NCBI GenBank assembly: GCA_903922535.1
Contig: CAIXUF010001019.1
Span: forward strand, 1-38,765
Direction of reading: 5' to 3'
From: Candidatus Hydrogenedentota bacterium
Lineage (GTDB): Bacteria > Hydrogenedentota > Hydrogenedentia > Hydrogenedentiales > CAITNO01
Length of the DNA stretch: 38,765 nt
Part shown: one piece after another, positions 33,450 through 38,765 of the stretch
How positions within the stretch are numbered: the first letter of the stretch is position 1
Layout of the letters: each line of letters starts with the position of its first letter
The notes under the pieces: model-generated
Databases searched by the model: none
What the model saw: only the letters and a program-made list of their open reading frames with translations
Told to the model about the DNA's origin: nothing
Program-made: the position numbers and the translations under genes

Positions 33450-35924
33450 ATGAACCACGAACTCGACGATCCCCGGCTCACCGCCTACGCGTTGGGCGAA
33501 CTGAACGACACCGAAAAGGCAGAAGTAGAGGCCTTCCTGAACGAAAACGAGGCCGCCCGCAACGAGGTGGCCAAGATCCGCGAAGCTGCACAGTGGCTCA
33601 GCGCCGAACTCGGCGCGGAAGCGCCCGCAGGGCTGTCCGAACTGGAGCAGGCACGCATCCTGGACCAGGCCAGGAAGGCCAAACCGGCCCGCAGGGTCCA
33701 CTGGCGACGGTGGGCGGTTGCCGTGATGATTCCGTTCGTGCTCTCTGTTGGCTTGTTGGGATACTTGTGGGCCACGACGAACGCGGGCGTGGTAAGTCCG
33801 TTCGTCTACACATTGGGTGAGCCCACCTTCTTTGACAAGGCAGTTGCCCTGCGCTGGAGATGGCACAATACTTTGGCAGAGTTGTGGGCCCCTTCCACCC
33901 CTGCTACGGGCACTCAGGTTGCTTCGGTCTCGGCGAATGCGCCCAAGGTTGGGGCCGAGATTCACGACCTTAAACTCTCGATGACGGCGCCAAAGGACAT
34001 CAATGGCAATGGCGCTCCCGTACCGGCCGTCGCGCCCGCGAAGGCTCCTCAAAGCAACGACCCTTGGAACACCATCGGCACCAAGACCATGAGCCAGCAG
34101 CCGGTCATCGGCATGCCGGATGAAGTCGCGCAGGTTTCTGCCTCCGCGCCCGCCCCTGCCGCCCCGCCAGCAGAAGCTCCGGCCGCTCAGGGTGCTTCTG
34201 GAGGGCTCCAAGACGTCCAAGTGGGCGGGAATCTGCAAGTGCGCGGGAATTACTCTGCCTCCAAAGAAGAGAAGGCCAAGGCAATTCGGCTCAACGCGCA
34301 GGCACCTGCGGTTCCTGAGTCGGTTTCCGGGCAACTGCGCGCGCTGGGCTATGGCGGTATCGGCGCGAACGCGCCCGCCGTTTCGCAGCCTGCGCCGGAG
34401 AAGTCCAAGCCCGCCGAGCCTACTCAAAACTTTCTAGCCTATGTGCGTCCGGTTCCACCGCCCACGCCGGTGCCGAATGCTGAGTCCTACCCGGTGCTGC
34501 CGGAGAACACATTCCAGCGCGTGAGCGATGCGCCATTGTCCACCTTCGGCCTCGACGTGGACACGGCGTCCTACGCCAATGTGCGCCGCTTCCTGACGCA
34601 GGGCACGCTGCCGCCGGGCGAGGCGGTGCGCATTGAGGAACTGGTCAATTATTTCAAGTACGACTATCCCAAGCCCGAGGGCGACGCGCCCTTCTCGGTG
34701 ACCGTCGACGCGCACCCCTGCCCGTGGGCGCCGACGCACACGCTGGCCCGCATAGGCGTGCGCGGCAGGGAACTCAACACCGAGACACGGCCCCCGGCGA
34801 ACCTGGTGTTCCTGATTGACGTGTCCGGCTCAATGGGCGACGCGGACAAGCTGCCGCTGCTCAAGAAGGGCATGGCACTGCTGACGCAGACCGTCACCGC
34901 CAATGACCGCGTGTCCATAGTCACCTACGCCAGCGGCACGGGTGTGGCCTTGTACCCGACCCCGGGCGACAACAAGGCCGCCATCGAGAACATCATTAAC
35001 GGCCTGCAGGCGGGCGGTTCGACCAACGGCGAGGGCGGCATCCAACAGGCTTACGACCTGGCCCGGCGCGCCTTTATCCAGGGCGGCGTCAACCGCGTCA
35101 TCCTTGCCACCGACGGAGATTTCAACGTGGGCGTGAGCGACACGGGCACGCTGGTCGGCATGATCGAGCAGCAGGCGAAGACGGGCGTGGCGCTGAGCGT
35201 GCTCGGCTTCGGCCAGGGCAACCTCAAGGACGAGCGGCTCATGGCGCTGGCCGACAAGGGCAACGGCAATTACGCCTATATAGACTCGTTCCAGGAGGCG
35301 CGCAAGGCGCTGCTGGAGCAGGCCACGGGCACGCTGTTCACCATCGCCAGGGACGTGAAGATTCAGGTCGAGTTCAATCCCGGCAGGGTCGGCGCGTACC
35401 GCCTGCTCGGCTACGAGAAGCGCATGCTCGCCGCGCAGGACTTCAACGACGACCGCAAGGACGCCGGCGAAATCGGCGCGGGACACACGGTCACGGCGTT
35501 GTATGAACTGGTGCCGCCGGGCGAGGCGATCAACCCGCCGCAGACGGACCCGCTCAAGTACCAGGCCAACACCGCGCCCGCCCCGGCCCCGCCCGCGACG
35601 GACTCGCCCGAGATGATGACGGTGAAGCTGCGCTTCAAGCCGCCCACGGGCGACGTGAGCACGCGCTTCGACGTGCCTGTCCCGGCGACGATAGTGACAG
35701 CGGAAACGCGGCCCGACTTCCAGTTCGCGTCCGCCGTGGCGGCCTTCGGCATGCTGCTGCGCCACTCGTCCTTTGCGGGCACGGCAACCATGGATATGGT
35801 GATTAACCTCGCCCAGCAGGGGAAGGGTGCGGACGGCGAGGGACTGCGCGCGGAGTTCATCAATCTGGCCCGCACGGCGTCGGCGCTTCTGGGAACGCCC
35901 CGGCCGCAGCCGATGCCGCAATAA
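33450..35924 (+). CDS. Fused anti-sigma-like / von Willebrand factor A (YfbK-type) membrane protein
   Basis: An 824-residue protein. Residues 1-80 are a helical N-terminus like anti-sigma domains (DPRLTAYALGELNDTEKAEV) but without the His/Cys zinc motif of ZAS proteins. A single membrane helix covers about 88-108. A Pro/Ala-rich stretch with partial repeats follows (about 200-350). From about 350 the YfbK family begins: the VWA N-terminal domain (PLSTFGLDVDTASYANVRRF), the VWA domain with MIDAS D457-V-S459-G-S461 and the Asp of ATDGDFNVG (450-625), and a DUF3520-type C-terminus (about 640-815). The VWA part should face the periplasm and bind a partner through a metal ion. GAGGAGA lies 6 nt before the ATG. 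Placed 11 bp behind the sigma gene, it is probably its membrane-bound regulator, which is inference. Confidence 0.9.
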   Translation: MNHELDDPRLTAYALGELNDTEKAEVEAFLNENEAARNEVAKIREAAQWLSAELGAEAPAGLSELEQARILDQARKAKPARRVHWRRWAVAVMIPFVLSVGLLGYLWATTNAGVVSPFVYTLGEPTFFDKAVALRWRWHNTLAELWAPSTPATGTQVASVSANAPKVGAEIHDLKLSMTAPKDINGNGAPVPAVAPAKAPQSNDPWNTIGTKTMSQQPVIGMPDEVAQVSASAPAPAAPPAEAPAAQGASGGLQDVQVGGNLQVRGNYSASKEEKAKAIRLNAQAPAVPESVSGQLRALGYGGIGANAPAVSQPAPEKSKPAEPTQNFLAYVRPVPPPTPVPNAESYPVLPENTFQRVSDAPLSTFGLDVDTASYANVRRFLTQGTLPPGEAVRIEELVNYFKYDYPKPEGDAPFSVTVDAHPCPWAPTHTLARIGVRGRELNTETRPPANLVFLIDVSGSMGDADKLPLLKKGMALLTQTVTANDRVSIVTYASGTGVALYPTPGDNKAAIENIINGLQAGGSTNGEGGIQQAYDLARRAFIQGGVNRVILATDGDFNVGVSDTGTLVGMIEQQAKTGVALSVLGFGQGNLKDERLMALADKGNGNYAYIDSFQEARKALLEQATGTLFTIARDVKIQVEFNPGRVGAYRLLGYEKRMLAAQDFNDDRKDAGEIGAGHTVTALYELVPPGEAINPPQTDPLKYQANTAPAPAPPATDSPEMMTVKLRFKPPTGDVSTRFDVPVPATIVTAETRPDFQFASAVAAFGMLLRHSSFAGTATMDMVINLAQQGKGADGEGLRAEFINLARTASALLGTPRPQPMPQ

Positions 35925-35928
35925 GACG

Positions 35929-35961
35929 TTATCCGCAGACTGCGCAGATGGAAGCAGATTG
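35929..35961. repeat. Dispersed TTATCCGCAGA-type repeat
   Basis: TTATCCGCAGACTGCGCAGA followed by TGGAAGCAGATT lies right after the VWA gene stop. It belongs to the same kind of short environmental repeats seen elsewhere in the window and is non-coding. Confidence 0.5.
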
Positions 35962-35974
35962 GAAGACGGGAAAC

Positions 35975-36008
35975 GGCGCCGCCGATTCAACACGGGATCG
36001 GCGGCGCC
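35975..36008. terminator. Long hairpin after the VWA gene
   Basis: A perfect 12-bp stem GGCGCCGCCGAT (35975-35986) with ATCGGCGGCGCC (35997-36008) and a 10-nt loop lies 50 bp past the stop codon. There is no T-run on the plus strand, so it may be a factor-dependent terminator or an mRNA 3' stabiliser. Confidence 0.55.
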
Positions 36009-36017
36009 CACCGTGTT

Positions 36018-36113
36018 CGTCATTGCGAGCGAAACGAAGCAATCTCTTGTAACCATGACCAAGACATCGGGCGCTGGCGAGCAGGAGATTGCTTCGCTTC
36101 GCCCGCAATGACG
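36018..36113. repeat. Dispersed GTCATTGCG palindromic repeat, copy 2
   Basis: A 96-bp element, CGTCATTGCGAGCGAAAC to GCAATGACG, lies between the converging VWA and PL22 genes. It shares GAAGCAATCTCTTGTA with copy 3 and has inverted ends. Its middle differs between copies. Confidence 0.92.
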
Positions 36114-36129
36114 GGTGCAGATTTGTGCG

Positions 36130-37359
36130 CTACTGCACCGCCACCGCATACACCTGCGTGGTGCCAGTTACGTCCGACTGAAAGACCACCCATTTGCCGT
36201 CGGGCGTGAAATGGGTATTGGGTTCGGGCCCCGTCTTCCAGTGGTGGCCGGCCATGCTGCACAGCCGCTCCACCTTAAGCCTGCCGTTCTCCGGCGTATA
36301 AAGAAAGATCCATTTTTGCGAGGGGCTCAGATGCAAACGCCCCCCTTCGCCGTCGCCGCAAAACAGGGTTTGATCGGGGGAGATGTTGAAGTGCCGCGAA
36401 GCGTAGCGCCTTTTGATCGGATACCGCGCCAACGTCCAGGTCTTGACGTCCACGCTCGCCAGGTTGTACTCGGGGAAGGTCAGTTCATAGAGAAAGGGGA
36501 AGACCCGCGCCAGGGCGGCGGGCCGCTGGAAATCGCACCAGATGCGCGCGCCGTCGGGTGACCAGAATTCGTGGGTTTGAAATTCTTTAGGGTCTTTCTT
36601 CTTGTAGACCTTGCGCAGTTCTGAACTGTCCGTGCGGATACTCCATAGGCGGTCGAGTTCGTGTCCCGGCCCCTCGTGGCTGAACTCGATCAACGTCGGA
36701 TCGCTTGGCGAGAACTGCGCATGGCCCAGCCATTCGTTCTCGTGGTAGAACTCGTCGATCTTCCCGGTTTGAATGTCGATCGTGTACAGAACGTTGGGCA
36801 GTTTGGCCTTCCATATCGCCTCGATCCACTGCTTTCTCGGCAGTCCCGACTGGTAATACTTCTCCTCGCCCAAACAATAGCAGCCCGTGAGCAGGGTCTC
36901 GTCGCTGTTAACGCTCAGCCCCCGGCCCCAGGTGTAGTGACGCGGTATGTCTGCAATGTGCCTTGTTTCGAGCGAGTTCGGATCGGTGCAGAACACGGCA
37001 TCACCGCTCACGTAGTAGAGCCTGCCGCTCTTGGGGGAGACCACCTCGAACCCGGTGTTCACCGTGGTGATCTGCCGGATGTCATAGGTGTTCAGGTCCA
37101 CTGTAAAGGCGCAGCGTCCTGTGGCGGTCTGGCCCATAAATACCATCTTGTCGCCGGATGGGGGAAAGGGATTCTGGTGGAAGTAGAACACCTCATTGCT
37201 GGATTCGCGCCGGGACAACCGTACGATCCGGTGGCCGGTGGTGGTGTCAACCCATTCATTGCCACCATCGCTTTTCGGCGGCCACATCGCCGGTTCTGCG
37301 GCGAACGCAGTGCTTGTTGCGATTAGTAAAAGAAATGGAAGCAATGTGTTTCTGGGCAC
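36130..37359 (-). CDS. ogl: Secreted oligogalacturonate lyase family protein (PL22)
   Basis: A 409-residue beta-propeller enzyme that cleaves pectin-derived oligogalacturonates. The start is a GTG at 37359 with GAGGT 7 nt upstream, followed by a signal peptide (residues 1-22, LLPFLLLIATSTAFAAEP), so the protein is exported. Family marks are TGHRIVRLSRRE near residue 38, the metal-binding His segment HAQFSPSDPTLIEFSHEG followed by ELDRLW (about 230), HEFWSPDGARIWCDF (about 290) and the C-terminal THFTPDGKWVVFQSDVTG. The frame stays open up to 37500 without start support, and that part is rejected. Typical PL22 enzymes are cytosolic or periplasmic and about 390 residues long, so the size fits. 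It follows hydE by 32 bp, but a functional link is not obvious. A related TolB-like propeller without lyase activity is possible. Confidence 0.85.
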   Translation of the reverse strand: MPRNTLLPFLLLIATSTAFAAEPAMWPPKSDGGNEWVDTTTGHRIVRLSRRESSNEVFYFHQNPFPPSGDKMVFMGQTATGRCAFTVDLNTYDIRQITTVNTGFEVVSPKSGRLYYVSGDAVFCTDPNSLETRHIADIPRHYTWGRGLSVNSDETLLTGCYCLGEEKYYQSGLPRKQWIEAIWKAKLPNVLYTIDIQTGKIDEFYHENEWLGHAQFSPSDPTLIEFSHEGPGHELDRLWSIRTDSSELRKVYKKKDPKEFQTHEFWSPDGARIWCDFQRPAALARVFPFLYELTFPEYNLASVDVKTWTLARYPIKRRYASRHFNISPDQTLFCGDGEGGRLHLSPSQKWIFLYTPENGRLKVERLCSMAGHHWKTGPEPNTHFTPDGKWVVFQSDVTGTTQVYAVAVQ

Positions 37360-37391
37360 GTTTCTGACCTCGGGGCGGTGCTGCCAGTATT

Positions 37392-38462
37392 CTATCTGTG
37401 CATTTTTCGGCCGCCGGGTCCCTGGCCGACTTCGCGGCCGATGGCGCGGATGCGGGCGCCCATGCAGGTGTGGCATTCGCGGCCCGTTTCGGCAATGCAT
37501 GCCTTGGCGGGATAGATCTCGTACAGCTTCCGGTATTCCGGCGGGGTCAGATTGGGCATGACGATGTTCGCGCCGCGCTGCAACCCCAGTTCGCGACCCT
37601 GCGCCAGGTTGAGCGTGGCCAGCGCCGTGGTGCTGGGAATGTTCGCGTCGGGCCGCACGAGGCGCGTCAGCGCCACGGTCTTGTAGGTCATCAACTCGCT
37701 GTTGGGCACCTGCTCGCCGGGGGACAATGCGGGACAGGCACCCTCACCGGTCTCTTCGGACCCCAGCGGCGTGGCGGGGTGCGAGATGTACGGACCCACG
37801 CCGATCATGTCCAGGTCCAGATTCCGGAAGGTGTCGAGGTCGCGCGCGAGCAGGGCGTAACTCTGGCCCGGAATGCCGACCATGACGCCGCTGCCGACCT
37901 CGTAGCCGAATCCGCGAAGACGCTCCAGCATGGCCAGCCGATCCGAAATCGTGCGGCCCGGTCCCGGCGGATGGATCATGGCGTAGAGCCGCGGGTCGGA
38001 GGTTTCGAAGCGGAGCAGATAGCGGTCCGCCCCCGCCGCACGCCAGGCGACAAAGTCGTCATCGGGCCGCTCGCCCAGACTGAGCGTGACGGCCAGGCCC
38101 GTCTCTTCCTTGATGGCGCGGATAATGTCCGCGATGAATTCGCGGGTGAGCCCGTAGTCCTCGCCAGCCTGCATGACGACGGTGCCATAGCCAAACTCCC
38201 GCGCCTCGCGCGCGCAGTTGAGAATCTCGCCGCGCGTCATGCGGTAGCGTTCCAGCCCGTGGTTGTCCGCGCGCAGGCCGCAGTAGCCGCAGAGCCGGCA
38301 GCAGTAACTGGAGATTTCGATGAGGCCGCGAAGGTGCACCGCCTCGCCGACGTGCGCCTTGCGCGCGGCATCGGCGGCGGCCCACAGCAATTCGAGCCGC
38401 GCGGGATCCTCCTCGCGCAGCCAGGATTCGATTTCGGCAAGAGTCAGCGTTTCAAAAGACAT
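37392..38462 (-). CDS. hydE: HydE, [FeFe]-hydrogenase H-cluster radical SAM maturase
   Basis: A 356-residue radical SAM enzyme. The cluster motif is C54-CRL-C58-GY-C61 (CX3CX2C), following HLRGLIEISSY. TVVMQAGEDYGLTREFI, TLSLGERPDDDF, GADRYLLRFETSDPRLY, GSGVMVGIPGQSY and GVGPYISHPATPLG are HydE signatures, and the C-terminal CIAETGRECHTCMG carries the auxiliary Cys residues. HydE builds part of the H-cluster with HydF and HydG, neither of which is in this window. The ATG at 38462 has GAGGT 8 nt upstream. Its presence points to an anaerobic, hydrogen-metabolising host. A BioB or PylB relative is the main alternative but fits less well. Confidence 0.93.
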   Translation of the reverse strand: MSFETLTLAEIESWLREEDPARLELLWAAADAARKAHVGEAVHLRGLIEISSYCCRLCGYCGLRADNHGLERYRMTRGEILNCAREAREFGYGTVVMQAGEDYGLTREFIADIIRAIKEETGLAVTLSLGERPDDDFVAWRAAGADRYLLRFETSDPRLYAMIHPPGPGRTISDRLAMLERLRGFGYEVGSGVMVGIPGQSYALLARDLDTFRNLDLDMIGVGPYISHPATPLGSEETGEGACPALSPGEQVPNSELMTYKTVALTRLVRPDANIPSTTALATLNLAQGRELGLQRGANIVMPNLTPPEYRKLYEIYPAKACIAETGRECHTCMGARIRAIGREVGQGPGGRKMHR

Positions 38463-38494
38463 TCATCAAACCTCAAAGTGACTTGTGATTCTTT

Positions 38495-38682
38495 ATTGAA
38501 CCACGAAGGCACGAAGGACACGAAGGATTCGCCCCGTCATTGCGAGCGAAACGAAGCAATCTCTTGTATCCACAGTCCGCATTCGGGGTCATCGCAAGCG
38601 GGAGATTGCTTCGCTTCGCTCGCAATGACGGAGTATATCCATGTTTGATTTCTTCGTATCCTTCGTGCCTTCGTGGTTCAAT
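38495..38682. repeat. Outer palindrome with a second repeat nested inside
   Basis: A 31-bp inverted repeat, starting ATTGAACCACGAAGGCACGA (38495-38525) and ending at 38682, pairs with one mismatch. Its arms enclose copy 3 of the GTCATTGCG repeat. The right arm runs into the stop codon of the partial gene at the window edge. Confidence 0.85.
38535..38630. repeat. Dispersed GTCATTGCG palindromic repeat, copy 3
   Basis: A 96-bp copy, the same length as copy 2 and sharing its first 30 bp exactly (CGTCATTGCGAGCGAAAC followed by GAAGCAATCTCT), with GGAGATTGCTTCGCTTCG and CGCAATGACG at the other end. It is nested in the AACCACGAAGG palindrome. Confidence 0.92.
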
Positions 38683-38765
38683 CATTTCTGTTTCGATATT
38701 ACCGCGGCCTTGTACGCTTCCAGCGCGGCGGGGAAAGGTTCCAGCGCGCGCTCGAAGATGCCCAG
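38682..38765 (-). CDS. C-terminal end of an unrecognised protein
   Basis: On the minus strand the last 27 codons of an open frame read LGIFERALEPFPAALEAYKA then AVISKQK, and stop at TGA (38684-38682). The helical, Ala- and Leu-rich pattern resembles the end of a TPR or similar helical domain. Family cannot be named from this piece. Because the stop overlaps the outer palindrome by one base, the repeat begins exactly where the gene ends. Confidence 0.5.
   Translation of the reverse strand: MGIFERALEPFPAALEAYKAAVISKQK

Overview
The window is GC-rich bacterial chromosome and carries no rRNA, tRNA, CRISPR array or transposase that I could find. The mix of genes is a pnp/M16 peptidase/dut housekeeping block, many secreted carbohydrate-active enzymes, several DegT-type aminotransferases paired with Gfo/Idh/MocA oxidoreductases, an ECF sigma factor beside a von Willebrand-type protein, and HydE. 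Short palindromic and heptamer repeats fill many intergenic spaces. Together these suggest an uncultured, at least partly anaerobic polysaccharide degrader of the Planctomycetota/Verrucomicrobiota/Lentisphaerota or Hydrogenedentota kind. That placement is inference, not something the sequence proves.

Left part (1-8402, plus strand). The 3' end of pnp (S1 domain plus an Arg/Gly tail) and a strong terminator come first. A zinc M16 peptidase and dUTPase follow, overlapping by ATGA. A dsbD-type thiol reductase has all six redox cysteines but a clipped C-terminus and an in-frame palindromic repeat. It runs into a cardiolipin-synthase-like phospholipase D that appears to start at ATA. Next are a HAD hydrolase, a CE7 acetyl-xylan esterase, a cloverleaf-like repeat element and a class I glutamine amidotransferase.

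Middle (8537-16413, minus strand). A lipoprotein lytic transglycosylase with six LysM domains is followed by a hybrid sensor kinase whose H-box histidine is replaced by glutamine, and by a GH38 alpha-mannosidase-like enzyme whose expected catalytic aspartate is replaced by phenylalanine.

Main accessory block (16556-32606, minus strand). This is a dense sugar-processing cluster: a Tat-exported DegT-family aminotransferase, an exported CBM9/TIM-barrel-like protein, a seven-helix membrane metallopeptidase with TPR-like repeats, an exported NodB-fold deacetylase-like protein, a frameshifted DegT aminotransferase, a Gfo/Idh/MocA oxidoreductase, a third DegT aminotransferase, a second Gfo/Idh/MocA oxidoreductase and a large exported GH106-like glycosidase. 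Spacings of 1 to about 30 bp and strong Shine-Dalgarno sites indicate several operons. My best guess is that the block takes apart, and possibly remodels, an amino- or deoxy-sugar-rich glycan or glycoprotein.

Right part (32607-38765). A divergent intergenic region with heptamer repeats and a perfect 21-bp palindrome precedes an ECF sigma factor and a fused anti-sigma/VWA protein (plus strand). On the minus strand lie a secreted PL22 oligogalacturonate lyase, HydE and the C-terminal end of one more gene, with two copies of a dispersed palindromic repeat between and around them.
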